A DNA stretch of 64,000 bases from assembly GCF_039652615.1 (NCBI RefSeq), contig NZ_JBDJAC010000003.1, positions 277,277-341,276 of the forward strand, given 5' to 3'. Below the pieces are notes generated by a model. The model was not told the DNA's origin, did no database searches, and worked only from the letters and a program-made list of their open reading frames with translations. This stretch comes from Fulvimarina sp039652615. Lineage in GTDB: Bacteria > Pseudomonadota > Alphaproteobacteria > Rhizobiales > Rhizobiaceae. Positions 42,657 to 51,124 of the stretch are shown here, in pieces (within the stretch, counting starts at the first letter, position 1; each line of letters begins with the position of its first letter). Position numbers and translations under genes: made by a program.

Positions 42657-43889
42657 TCAGCCGATAACGCCGAAGACGTTGAGTAGCGTGTAGGCGCCGA
42701 GAAAGGTGGATAACAGGAGGACGAGCACCGCGAACCCGTTGCCGACCGGCCCGTTGACGTATCTGCCGAGAAGCGCCTTGCGGTTCATGACGAGGAGCAG
42801 GAACAGGGCGACGAGCGGAAGGAGCAGGCCATTGGCGGCCTGGGCCACAAGGATCGCCCGGACAGGACTGGTGCCGAAGAAGGCAAAGGCGGTCCCGACG
42901 AGAATCACGACGGTCCAGACGGCACGAAACCGCATATCCTTGAGCGACGAAGACCAGCCGAGCACGCCGGATACGGCATAGGCCGCAGCCAGTGGAGCCG
43001 TAACCGAACTCGTCATGCCGGCGGCGAAAAGGCCGAGTGCGAAGAGCCATTTGGCATAGGAGCCGAGCAGCGGCTCCAGCTGTTCGGCCATCTGACCCGC
43101 GCTTTCGATCGAGGTCCCCGATCCATGGAACGCGGCGGCCGCCGTCACCAGAATGGCAAGGGTGATGAAACCCCCGAGAACGATCGACGCGACCGTGTCG
43201 AACCGGGATTCGCCGAGGGCCTTGCCGGTCTCGATGCTCTTGCCCCAACGGTCCTGAACGGACGAGGCGTGCAGAAAGAAGTTGTAGGTGACGACGGTCG
43301 TTCCGATGAGGCCGATCGTCGTGAGAGCGGACCCGGACGGGATCGAGGGAACGAGCCCGGCGGCCATCGCGCCGAGATCCGGTCCGACCATGATCGCGGT
43401 GACGAGAAAGACGATGCTCATGACGACGACGAGAACGACCAGAACCCGCTCGATCAGCTTGTAGATACCGGATGCGAGCAGCCCGAAGGCAGCGGCGCCT
43501 ACGAGAAGTGCCCAGATGCGGTTCGAAAGTCCCGTGACAGATTCCATTCCGAGGGCCGCGCCGGTCACATTGCCTGTCTGGAAGGCTGCCGTGCCGAACC
43601 CGATCGCGAGAATGACGAGGCCGACGATGGCGAGTTTCGCGAACCTGTTTTCGAAGGCCCCGCGCAGGGCTTCGCCGAGACCCTTGCGGCTGACAATGCC
43701 GAGCCGGGCGCTCATTTCCTGAAGCACGATCGTCGCGACGATCGCAAAGACCAGCGCCCAAAGGAGAGCGAAGCCGGTCTCGGCGCCCGCGACGCTGGCG
43801 GTCGTGACCGTACCGGGGCCAATGAAGGCAGCCGCCACCAGAAGGCCGGGCCCCATGGATTTCAATCTTTCGAGCATCCTGACCCCCAT
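42657..43889 (-). CDS. NRAMP-like transporter (YcsG type), lacking the metal-binding DPGN motif
   Basis: A 410-residue membrane protein with about eleven spans of the NRAMP/SLC11 fold. The first span reads GPGLLVAAAFIGPGTVTTASVAGAETG: where metal transporters have DPGN, this has GPGT. In span 6 the MPHN metal motif is replaced by VTYN (GTTVVTYNFFLHASSVQ). It is therefore unlikely to carry Mn or Fe. YcsG-like proteins of this kind occur beside DUF1445 and 5-oxoprolinase genes, suggesting transport of an organic compound. ATG 43889 has a poor ribosome site; ATG 43877 (MLERLKSMGPG), with GGGGG upstream, may be the true start. Confidence 0.82.
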   Translation of the reverse strand: MGVRMLERLKSMGPGLLVAAAFIGPGTVTTASVAGAETGFALLWALVFAIVATIVLQEMSARLGIVSRKGLGEALRGAFENRFAKLAIVGLVILAIGFGTAAFQTGNVTGAALGMESVTGLSNRIWALLVGAAAFGLLASGIYKLIERVLVVLVVVMSIVFLVTAIMVGPDLGAMAAGLVPSIPSGSALTTIGLIGTTVVTYNFFLHASSVQDRWGKSIETGKALGESRFDTVASIVLGGFITLAILVTAAAAFHGSGTSIESAGQMAEQLEPLLGSYAKWLFALGLFAAGMTSSVTAPLAAAYAVSGVLGWSSSLKDMRFRAVWTVVILVGTAFAFFGTSPVRAILVAQAANGLLLPLVALFLLLVMNRKALLGRYVNGPVGNGFAVLVLLLSTFLGAYTLLNVFGVIG

Positions 43890-44552
43890 TGCCGGATGAT
43901 CGATCTTAACGCCATTTCCACAATCTGAAACCCGGTTCCTGCCTCGGTGGGGGCAATGTCTTTCGGGCCGGCCGCATGATCCATTTCAGATCTCGTCGAC
44001 AGACAGGTCCGACAGGCTCGATCGTGCAGGTGACCGATATTCTGGCCCGAAAAATTCAGCCTTACTTAGCTTCAGCAAACATGGCTGGCCTGCCCCTACC
44101 GGGTGGTCCGGTGTGAATCTTCGTGCATTGTCGGGCTGAAGTGCTCCCCGTTTTTGGTCCGCCCGGCTGGAGAATTTCCGGGGGTTGTGAAGTGCTCCTT
44201 CGCGCCGACTACCTCATGGTGCGGGATAAAAATCTCGCTTCGATGCTGCAAGCCCCCTTTTCAGGGCATAGGTCGCACCGGTTTGCAAAGCTGCCTGCCC
44301 CCCTTCTTTTGCGCGTCACGCCCTGCCATGACCGCGTCAGTAACGCTCGCGCTGGAGACCTGCCGGATCGAACACCCAATCCGCCACGCGCGCGTCTTGA
44401 TACGAGAGCCCGGCCGTGTCAGCCGGAGGCCGTATCATACCGGCGGACCTTTGAAACCATCGGTTTCATGGGTCGTCGGCAGCCCGAGCGGCGTTTGAGC
44501 CGTTTGCCGGGCGTGGATTGAACCAACGGGTGAATTCATTCGTCCGGCGGTA
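43890..44552. other. Long intergenic region, no convincing gene
   Basis: About 660 bases between the NRAMP-like gene start and the cyoD stop. It must contain the promoter for the minus-strand pyroglutamate-type operon. Open frames at 44103-44521 have no ribosome site or recognisable content. Near its right end lies a degenerate copy of the dispersed hairpin repeat (44420-44444). Confidence 0.4.
44420..44444. repeat. Short dispersed repeat, degenerate copy 3
   Basis: CAGCCGGAGGCCGTATCA (44420-44437) matches the copies at 30282 and 34170 in 15 of 18 positions. GCCGG (44422-44426) can pair with CCGGC (44440-44444). It lies about 110 bases downstream of the cyoD stop. Confidence 0.45.
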
Positions 44553-44930
44553 TCAGTGCGTGGACATGTCATGCATCGGCGCGCCGCTGCCCATCGTTTG
44601 ATGCATCCGTCCGCTGAGATCGGTCATGATGTACCAGGTGCCGCCCGCCATGATCGCCAGCAGGCTCACCGAGAACAACACCAGCAGGAGATCCTCACGC
44701 GATTGGCCAGCTGAGATGCCGAGGTGCAGAAAATTCCGCAGATGCGCGATGATCTGCAGCACGGCCGCGACACAGATCAACACGATCGTCAGGGTTGTCG
44801 GAAGGTCTGCCAGGAAGGCGGCGAACGCCCCTATGGTCAAAAGAAGGCTGACGACGAAACCCGTGGCGTAGGTCCTGATGTCGTCAGCCTCGCTCTCGTG
44901 GTGGAGTTCTCCGGTATTTGGCTTGGTCAT
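44553..44930 (-). CDS. cyoD: Cytochrome bo3 quinol oxidase subunit IV (CyoD)
   Basis: A 125-residue small membrane subunit with three spans, stabilising the quinol oxidase. DDIRTYATGFVVSLLLTIGAFAAFL and VAAVLQIIAHLRNFLHLG are typical CyoD stretches. The start overlaps the cyoC stop in ATGA. The C-terminus is extended by a His/Met-rich tail (MHQTMGSGAPMHDMSTH), which could bind copper, but this is speculative. Confidence 0.92.
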   Translation of the reverse strand: MTKPNTGELHHESEADDIRTYATGFVVSLLLTIGAFAAFLADLPTTLTIVLICVAAVLQIIAHLRNFLHLGISAGQSREDLLLVLFSVSLLAIMAGGTWYIMTDLSGRMHQTMGSGAPMHDMSTH

Positions 44931-45553
44931 GCGAGTGGCACCAGAAAGACGAAGGAAAAGATTCCGACCCAGATGAGGTCGAGGAAATGCCAGAACACAC
45001 CCAGCATCGACAGCCGGACCTTGACGATGTCGTCGAGGCCACGCGTCAGGATCTGCCCGATCATCAGGAACATCCAGAGAATGCCGGAAAAGACGTGAAT
45101 TCCGTGCAAGCCCACCAGCGACCAGTAGCAACTGAGCCAACCGCTGACCTGCGGCGTGCCGCCCAGGCTCGCCTGGGTCATGAAGTCCGTGACCTCGAAG
45201 TACAGGAAGCCCGCGCCGAAGAGGATACACACCAGCAGCCAGGCGATGATATGGCCGGAACCCTTCTGGTATTTGAGCGCCAATGACACGCCAGCATAGG
45301 AAATACCGCCGACGAGCAGGAAGGCCGTCTGCAGCGAAACGCTGGTGATGTCGAACAGCTGGTTCGGGCCCGGCCCGCCCGACATTCCGATCGGATTGAG
45401 GTAGGAGGCATAAGACGCAAAGAGGATCCCGAAGACGATGAGGTCGCTCATCAGGAAGACCCAGAAACCGAACACGGTGGTCTCCGCCTGAGCATCGGCC
45501 TCGCCATGCTTCTTGCCCAGGTTGAGGCCGGGATAAAGACCGCCCTTGGTCAT
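44927..45553 (-). CDS. cyoC: Cytochrome bo3 quinol oxidase subunit III (CyoC)
   Basis: A 208-residue membrane protein with five spans. TTVFGFWVFLMSDLIVFGILFASYASYL near residue 25 and LVGLHGIHVFSGILWMFLMIG near 140 are subunit III signatures. Starts at 45553 (MTKGGLYPGLNLG) with ATGA overlap with cyoB; the longer frame upstream is within cyoB. Part of cyoABCD. Confidence 0.93.
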   Translation of the reverse strand: MTKGGLYPGLNLGKKHGEADAQAETTVFGFWVFLMSDLIVFGILFASYASYLNPIGMSGGPGPNQLFDITSVSLQTAFLLVGGISYAGVSLALKYQKGSGHIIAWLLVCILFGAGFLYFEVTDFMTQASLGGTPQVSGWLSCYWSLVGLHGIHVFSGILWMFLMIGQILTRGLDDIVKVRLSMLGVFWHFLDLIWVGIFSFVFLVPLA

Positions 45554-47655
45554 CCTGCAAACTCCGCAAGTTCGGGAACGCCGCGATTGCGCTCGGTTTC
45601 TTCGTCGGCCCGCTTTGCGGGGGCGAGGCTTGCGACTTGTTGGCGGAATCGGCGATCCTCGGCCTCCACCTCCGCAGCCGGAATGATCTTCGGCTTGACG
45701 ACGCGCATTCCGCGCACCGCAACGATGCAGGGAATGGCGAGGAAGCTGAGAATCGCAAGCCACCAGATATGCCACACCATGGCAAAGCCGAGGGCAAAGG
45801 CCGCAATCGCGATCAGCAGCCCATGCGACGTGTTGGCCGGCATTTCGATATCGACGTATTTCTCAGGTGCCTTCCAGGCATCGCCCGTGCGCTTGGATTC
45901 CGCCCAGTCGTCGCGCGCCCGCACCTGCGGAATCCGCGGGAAATTCCATTCCGGAACGGGCGCGGGGCTCGACCATTCCAGACTGTGGCCGTTCCAAGGA
46001 TCGCCGCCGGGCACGGCCAGAGCCTCGCGATTGCGGTAGCTGGTCCAGAACGTCCAGAAGATGCTCGTCAAAGCGCACAGCATCAGCACGGCGCCGAAGG
46101 CCGCGATATACATCCAGGGCATGAAAGCCGGGTCCTGGAAGGTGGGCGAGCGTCGCGGCAGACCCATCAGGCCCATCACGTAAAGCGGCGTGAAAGTGAA
46201 GACGAAACCGGCCACGAACAGGTAGGCGGTTCGCCGTCCCCATGTCTCGTCGAGACGGAAGCCGAACGCCTTGGGGAACCAGTAATGGATGCCCGCCAGC
46301 ATTCCGTAGAGTACGCCCGGGATGATCACATTGTGGAAATGGGCGACGAGGAACGTCGTATTGTGGACCTGATAGTCGATCGTCGGATTGGCGAGGATGA
46401 TACCCGTCAGTCCCCCGATCACGAATAGCAGGAAGAAGCCGACCAGGTAGACGATCGGTGCGGTGATCCGCACGCGGCCCCGCCACATGGTCGCCATCCA
46501 GTCGTAGATCTTCACACCCGTCGGGATGCCGATGATCATGGTCGCGATACCAAAGGCGATGTTGACGCTCGCGCTTTGCCCCATGGTGAAGAAGTGATGC
46601 AGCCAAACGGTGAAGCTGATCACCGCAATGCTCATGCTGGCGATCACCAGTGAGGTATACCCATAGAGGCGCTTGCCCGAATAGGTGGAGCTGATCTCCG
46701 AAAACACGCCGAAGGCCGGCAGGATCAGGATGTAGACTTCCGGATGGCCGAACATCCAGAAGATGTTGGCATAGTTCATCATGTTGCCGCCGGCGTCATT
46801 CGTGAAGAAATGGAAATCGGCGTAGCGGTCCAGCGCCAGCATTCCGCTCGATACGGTGAGCGCGGGCATGGCGTAGATCAGCATGATGGCGACGCACAGC
46901 GAGGTCCAGCAGAACAGCGGCATACGCATGAGATGCATGCCAGGCGCGCGTTCCTTGAAGATGGTGACGGCGAAATTCATGCCCGTCAGCGTCGACCCCA
47001 TGCCTGATATCAGGATCGCCCAGAGCCAGTAATCCACCCCTTCGCCAGGGCTGTAGACCTTGCCGGTATAGGGCGGATACATGGTCCAGCCGCCTGTGCC
47101 GAACTGGCCGACCGCGAGCGAGATCATGACCAGCGCGGCCCCTGCCGCCGTCAAGCCGAGGCTCACCTGATTGAGCACAGGAAAGGCCATGTCGCGGGCG
47201 CCGAGCTGTTGCGGCAGGACGAAGTTGATGAGGCCGATCAGGAGCGGCATGGCGACGAAGAAGATCATGATCGTGCCATGCGTGCTGAACAGCTGGGCGA
47301 AATGATCGGGTGCGACGAGGCCGCTTTCCGGCTGCGCCAGCGTGCCGAGCGCGGTCGCCTGATGGGCGCGCATCACGAACCCTTCGATGATGCCGCGTGC
47401 CAGCATGACGAGCGCGAGCGCGATATACATGATGCCGATCTTCTTGGCGTCCGGCGAGGTGAGCCAGTCGCGATACAAAGGCACCCACCAGCGCATCCAG
47501 GTGAGGACCGCCACTGCGGCGATGGCGCCGAGAACCAGTATGCTGGCCGCCCCGGCTCCGATGAGGGTACTCGAGCTCACGTGTTGGAAAAGATCGGTAT
47601 AGGGCGTCACATTCCAGTTGAGATTGCCGAAGATCCAGCTGGTTTCAGTGTTCAT
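45550..47655 (-). CDS. cyoB: Cytochrome bo3 quinol oxidase subunit I (CyoB)
   Basis: A 701-residue haem-copper oxidase catalytic subunit that reduces oxygen with electrons from quinol and pumps protons. Expected residues: STHGTIMIFF (low-spin haem His), FWMFGHPEVYILILPAFG (CuB His and cross-linked Tyr), WLHHFFTMG (two CuB His), and FLVAHFHNVIIPG (haem ligands). The CyoB-type long N- and C-terminal extensions and the motif DNWAES-like region (ARDDWAESKRTG) are present. Overlaps both neighbours by 4 bases. Confidence 0.96.
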   Translation of the reverse strand: MNTETSWIFGNLNWNVTPYTDLFQHVSSSTLIGAGAASILVLGAIAAVAVLTWMRWWVPLYRDWLTSPDAKKIGIMYIALALVMLARGIIEGFVMRAHQATALGTLAQPESGLVAPDHFAQLFSTHGTIMIFFVAMPLLIGLINFVLPQQLGARDMAFPVLNQVSLGLTAAGAALVMISLAVGQFGTGGWTMYPPYTGKVYSPGEGVDYWLWAILISGMGSTLTGMNFAVTIFKERAPGMHLMRMPLFCWTSLCVAIMLIYAMPALTVSSGMLALDRYADFHFFTNDAGGNMMNYANIFWMFGHPEVYILILPAFGVFSEISSTYSGKRLYGYTSLVIASMSIAVISFTVWLHHFFTMGQSASVNIAFGIATMIIGIPTGVKIYDWMATMWRGRVRITAPIVYLVGFFLLFVIGGLTGIILANPTIDYQVHNTTFLVAHFHNVIIPGVLYGMLAGIHYWFPKAFGFRLDETWGRRTAYLFVAGFVFTFTPLYVMGLMGLPRRSPTFQDPAFMPWMYIAAFGAVLMLCALTSIFWTFWTSYRNREALAVPGGDPWNGHSLEWSSPAPVPEWNFPRIPQVRARDDWAESKRTGDAWKAPEKYVDIEMPANTSHGLLIAIAAFALGFAMVWHIWWLAILSFLAIPCIVAVRGMRVVKPKIIPAAEVEAEDRRFRQQVASLAPAKRADEETERNRGVPELAEFAG

Positions 47656-48602
47656 TCCCCGGCCTCCTTCTTGCTGCCCTCGGGCAGTCCGATACCACCC
47701 CAGCGATCGCTCGCGGGCGCGTTTCCGGGCCGGTGGTATTTTGCGAGGATCTGTTGGAAGATGTCCTTCTGCGCCAGCGTCATGGCAATCGGCACAGCTG
47801 TTTCCTCGAGACCGAGGTCGCCGCGAGCCTCCGCCAGCACCGTTCGCCGGCGCAGGATGGCATAGGTGTTTTCGTCAAGTGTCAGTCCGCTTTCGGCGCG
47901 CGTTTCCCACGACGTATAGTCAGCGGGCTCGACTGCGCGGACCGTGAATTTTTGCCGGCCGAAACTGTCGCCGTTGAATTGCGTGTTCTCGCCTTCCGCA
48001 TTGCCAGCCTTCGTGGCGGAAAAGTTCAGCTTGGTGGTCATTCCCGGCATGGCGTAGATCTGCCCGGTCAGCGGAGCGATCAGCAGGCTCTGCATGACGG
48101 TGTCGGTCGTCAGCGTCAGCTCGACCGGACGCCCGACAGGAACGACGAGCTCCCCGACGGTCGCGATTCCTTCCTCGGGATAGATGAACAACCATTTCCA
48201 ATCGAGGCCGATCGCCTGGACCTGCAATGGGGCCGGTCCCAGCGGATCGTAAGGGTCGAGCTTTGCGGTAGCGTACCAGAGCCAGCTCGACAGCACGATC
48301 ACGATCACTGCCGGCACCCCCCAAAGGGCGTATTCGAGCTTCGCGGAAAATTCCCAGTTGGGTGCGTATTCGCCGCGCGGCTTCGAATACCGATAGCGCC
48401 ATAGGATAAGGGGTACGCCGATGAGCACGGGCAGGATCACGATCATCGTAATCAACGTCACCCGAATGAGATGTGTGAATTGCTCCTCGGCAACAGGCCC
48501 CATCGGCTGGATAAAGCTCTGCTGGAGAGCGTCCGTGGCCGCGAAGGCATCCGAAGTCATCCATGCAAGCAAGAAGCCGGCGCCTATCTTGGCCCACACC
48601 AT
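47652..48602 (-). CDS. cyoA: Cytochrome bo3 quinol oxidase subunit II (CyoA)
   Basis: A 316-residue subunit with two N-terminal spans and a periplasmic cupredoxin domain. The CuA ligands of cytochrome c oxidases are absent: where they would be, the sequence is VMQSLLIAPLTGQIYAMPGMTTKLNF, as expected for a quinol oxidase. The start at 48602 (MVWAKIGAG) gives normal length and has GGGGA upstream; an ATG at 48734 would add 44 basic residues. No lipobox Cys follows the signal-like N-terminus, unlike E. coli CyoA. First gene of cyoABCD; no cyoE is seen nearby. Confidence 0.93.
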   Translation of the reverse strand: MVWAKIGAGFLLAWMTSDAFAATDALQQSFIQPMGPVAEEQFTHLIRVTLITMIVILPVLIGVPLILWRYRYSKPRGEYAPNWEFSAKLEYALWGVPAVIVIVLSSWLWYATAKLDPYDPLGPAPLQVQAIGLDWKWLFIYPEEGIATVGELVVPVGRPVELTLTTDTVMQSLLIAPLTGQIYAMPGMTTKLNFSATKAGNAEGENTQFNGDSFGRQKFTVRAVEPADYTSWETRAESGLTLDENTYAILRRRTVLAEARGDLGLEETAVPIAMTLAQKDIFQQILAKYHRPGNAPASDRWGGIGLPEGSKKEAGE

Positions 48603-49011
48603 AGAGTTTATCCCCGCCAGATTTGTTCTGAGAGTTGCCAAGATCCGGAAGCCTTCTTTCAGGTCCGGACTGCCGCTGCCCCTCGCGAAAAAAGCCCGCG
48701 GCAGGGCGTATGTGTGCTTCAAAAATCCACGCATCGAAATCGTCTGATAGCGCCGGCCCTATGAATTGACCGATGGATCCATTCCTGTCCGACAAACCTC
48801 TCCATAGTCGCCTGGGTTGATGCCCCTGCCCTTCGCCGGACATCGACGATGATGTTCGCCACCCTCTTCGACACGGTCTTCCTTTCGCCTCATCGCCTTA
48901 AGGTTGCAAAAGCAGCGATCAGGCCGCCTTATTCTTGCCGCATCAGACGAGTCCGATACAAATTTGTTGCGCCGCAAGAGCACTAAAATCAAGCCCTGAA
49001 GCCGCACGCAC
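48603..49011. promoter_or_regulatory. Upstream region of the cyo operon
   Basis: About 400 bases between cyoA and the permease remnant. It should hold the cyo promoter. A longer cyoA frame runs to 48734, and no other gene is seen. No clear regulator site was recognised. Confidence 0.4.
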
Positions 49012-49837
49012 TCAAAGGTTTCGGGGTGCGGAACCGCCGGCCCCGTCGTTTCGCCCGTGAATTGGCTTGATCCTGACCTCGCCGAGAATCTTCCTGCTGA
49101 TCCCCGTAAACAGCAGGGCGAACAGCACGACCCCAGCAAAGACATAGATGTCCAGGTCATGCTTGCCGGTGAGATGCCGCAGGAAGAAAACAAGCAAACC
49201 ACCATTGGTGAGCGTTCCAACCCATAAAAGCATCAGGTGGCAGCCCCTGGGGCCCTATGCTTTATGGCAGCACCCAGCGGAACGAAGGTATGCACCATCA
49301 GGAAGGTCGCGCTGGCGACATCGCCGATCTGGGAAAGATCCAGGGTCAGGATCATCACGATGACGATGCCGACCGTGGCCACCATCGCGATGTTGCCCTC
49401 GCGCAGGAACAGGGGCTTCGCCAGAACCGGGCTCACCTCGTTGTGCCGCGCCATGAAGCCGATCGTGTTCGACCCGGAAAAGATGTTGGCGTTGATGTTG
49501 GTCATGGTCGAAACCATCGCGGTGAGGCCGATGATCAAGAAGCCCGCGGCCCCGAGATCGGGCCGGGCGGCGGCGGCCAGGGCGTGATCCTTGGCACTTT
49601 CGATGGTGGACAGGTCGATGCTGCCGAAGACGGCGATATCGAGCCCGACGTAAACGGCGCCGACCAGCAGGTTCGAGATGAAGATCGCCTTCGCGATGAC
49701 CGCACTGTGTTTGACGCTCCCTCCGGCATTCGCGATCACGGCGAAGCCGGCAAAGGACAGGTTGGCCAGCGCGACGGCGTTGACGAAATTGCCGAACCCG
49801 AAGGCCACCGCACTGTCGTTCGCCGAATAGATAGCAC
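49012..49837 (-). pseudogene. Amino-acid permease (APC family) remnant, 5' part lost and frameshifted
   Basis: The minus-strand frame 49233-49837 encodes the middle to C-terminal part of an APC-type amino-acid transporter (AVALANLSFAGFAVIANAGG, LIIGLTAMVSTMTNINANIFSGS, EVSPVLAKPLFLREGNIAMV). It is open right up to the insertion element at 49838, so the 5' half is missing. It ends at a TGA that overlaps the ATG of a second frame (49012-49233) encoding two more spans (MLLWVGTLTNGGLLVFFLRHL). One missing base near 49236-49240 would join them into a normal C-terminus, so this second frame is more likely the tail of the same gene than a separate protein. Confidence 0.72.
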
Positions 49838-49852
49838 TAGAGCGTCGGGCGA

Positions 49853-51047
49853 CTAATCAGCAACATAGCCTTCGGCCTTGAGATAATTCCAGCATTCGTC
49901 TGCCCGGCCCGCACGCCTCGATCACGCTCGGCCTGACGCACCCACTTGCGCAGCGTCTCGCCCGAGCAGCCGATCTTCGCCGCAATCGAGGCGATCGCCT
50001 CCCACTGCGAAGCGTAGTCGCCCTGATGCTCCCGAACCATGCGGACAGCCCGTTCCCGGACCTCCGGCGAATATCTCTTCGATGTCGGTTTCGTCGTCAT
50101 GATGACCCCATTCTCTCAGAAAGTGAGGTCTCCGGGAAAGCCGGGGCGGTTCACCGAGCGCTTGCCAGAGGTCGCCCGAAGTTCTTGCCTTTGCCTTTCG
50201 CAGAAGGGTTTTGAGCTTTGAGAAAGCCATTTCGATCGGGTTCAGGTCCGGCGAGTATTTCGGTCGCAAGAGGCGCCAGGCGTCGCGCTTGGCAAGAGCC
50301 TCGGCAGCCCGAGGGCTTTTGTGGACATTCAGATTGTCCATGATCACGACGTCGCCTGGCGACAGGCAGGGCGCCAGTTGGGTGCGCACGTAGACATCGA
50401 AAGCCGGGCCGTCCATCGCCCCGTTGATGACCCTCGGCGCAATCAGGTCATGACAGCGCCGCCCCGCGATGAAAGTCTGCGTTTGCCACCTGCCGAAGGG
50501 GGCGTCGGCCCGCAGCCTTTCGCCCTGAACGCTGCGGCCGCGCAGCGGCGTCATGTTGTTCTTCACGCTGGTTTCGCCGATGAACACCAGCCGCCCCGGC
50601 TGCCGGCGCATGAAGGGCTGGCGGCGATCACGCCATTCACGCCGGGCCGCTTTCACATCGCAGCGTCCTTGCTCCGATGCCAGCAGCGTTTTTTTATAGG
50701 TGAACCCCGACCGGCAGAGCAGCTTGGACAGGTTCGACGGATCGACCGTCACCCCTTGCTGCGCCTCGAGCCAGGCGGCAAGGTCCGGCATGGTCCGGCA
50801 TGATAATATCCGGCTTGGCCTTCACTTTGTCGATGATGGCGTCATGATGAGGAGCAAGTTTCCCAGATGCCTTCGGGCGACCTTGCTTGGCCGGCGCCAC
50901 CGATCCCGTTGCCGCATAACGGGCCTGAACTCGAACCGCCGTCGACGGCGCTACTTCAAACCGCGCCGCCATCGCCCGACGCGAACTGCCTGCCCCAATG
51001 CCCCGAACGATCCGAAGCCGCAAATCTGATGAAACTGATTTTCCCAT
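49853..51047 (-). pseudogene. IS630-family transposase pseudogene
   Basis: Begins at ATG 51047 (MGKSVSSDLRLRIVRGIGAG) with GGAGG upstream and ends at the TAG at 49853 after ADECWNYLKAEGYVAD. A tandem duplication of GGTCCGGCAT (50782-50801) shifts the frame after KPDIIMPD; with one copy the reading would continue as IMPDLAAWLEAQQGV. The DDE Asp normally in LVFxDETS is Gly (LVFIGETSVKNN); the other two are intact (VVIMDNLNVHK and YSPDLNPIEMAF). An IS3 fragment then splits the C-terminus between LWQALG and ADECW. Confidence 0.78.
49905..50153 (-). mobile_element. IS3-family fragment (left end and 5' part of orfA)
   Basis: Starts with TGAACCGCCCCGG on the minus strand at 50153, a typical end of IS3 (IS51/IS407-like) elements. 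ATG at 50100 begins an orfA product MTTKPTSKRYSPEVRERAV, RMVREHQGDYASQWEAIAS, IAAKIGCSGETLRKWVRQ, which breaks off at about RAGQT and continues into IS630 sequence. orfB and the right end are missing. It lies inside the IS630 pseudogene and so is younger than it. Confidence 0.72.
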
Positions 51048-51124
51048 GGCGCACCTCCACCACCAGGAGATCAAAATCTACGCCAAAACAGAACCCCTCG
51101 ATTCAGACTTCACGCCCGGTGCTC

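Noticed and set aside
41728..43761. A single 677-codon protein joining NRAMP sequence to LysR
   Set aside because: The first half is an out-of-frame reading of the NRAMP-like gene; the LysR protein starts at 42648 with its own Met.
44103..44521. Two overlapping plus-strand frames of about 130 codons in the spacer before cyoD
   Set aside because: No ribosome site, no recognisable domain and Cys/Arg-rich composition.
49012..49233. A separate small membrane protein of 73 residues, translationally coupled to the permease
   Set aside because: Its sequence fits the missing last spans of the upstream permease, and one lost base would explain the split, so it is treated as part of the pseudogene, though a separate protein is not excluded.
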